From Hyphomicrobiales bacterium (GTDB taxonomy: Bacteria > Pseudomonadota > Alphaproteobacteria > Rhizobiales > TMED25): DNA of 6,176 bases. The notes under the pieces are model-generated. The model was not told the origin of the DNA, ran no database searches, and saw only the letters and a program-made list of their open reading frames with translations. The stretch is from the NCBI GenBank assembly GCA_016780665.1, contig JADHLM010000064.1, positions 1 to 6,176 on the forward strand, in the 5' to 3' direction. Positions 6,175 to 6,176 of this stretch are shown piece after piece; the first letter of the stretch is position 1; each line of letters begins with the position of its first letter. Made by a program: the position numbers and the translations under genes.

Positions 6175-6176
6175 AA

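Overview
The window is AT-rich bacterial DNA with every recognisable gene on the minus strand, so it reads from high to low coordinates. A Gram-negative host is suggested by an exported 5'-nucleotidase of the NadN/UshA kind with a Sec signal peptide, and by a second small exported protein. The overall feel is a low-GC, probably marine or aquatic, gammaproteobacterium. That placement is an inference; there is no rRNA or other phylogenetic marker here.

Layout in transcription order: (1) 6158-4521, a complete ThDP-dependent enzyme of the acetolactate synthase/2-oxoacid decarboxylase superfamily, substrate unknown. (2) A 196-base gap, then a tight cluster of four small genes: three consecutive proteins of 86-98 residues (4324-4028, 4016-3735, 3732-3472). 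The last two are clear paralogues and the first looks like a diverged relative; all have the look of DUF3764/ABM-type ferredoxin-like small proteins. They are followed by an RNase H-fold protein resembling YkuK/DUF458 (3451-2951). (3) A gap with an 18-bp palindrome, then the exported 5'-nucleotidase (2837-1041), closed by a strong intrinsic terminator at about 974-1014. (4) A two-gene unit: an exported protein with a 24-residue MORN-variant repeat (938-384), and the N-terminal part of a membrane-anchored zinc metallopeptidase of the YugP family (368 to beyond base 1).

Spacing suggests at least three transcription units. The four small genes are separated by only 2-20 bases and are very likely co-transcribed. 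The ThDP enzyme may be separate from or upstream in the same transcript, as no convincing terminator lies between them. The nucleotidase stands alone between the palindrome and its terminator. No mobile element, tRNA, rRNA, CRISPR array or phage integration signature was seen. The most unusual feature is the triple small-protein array with an RNase H-like gene; the rest looks like ordinary chromosomal content. Two gene starts were revised on ribosome-binding-site evidence (nucleotidase to 2837, ThDP enzyme to 6158), and the truncated metallopeptidase at the left edge is easy to overlook.
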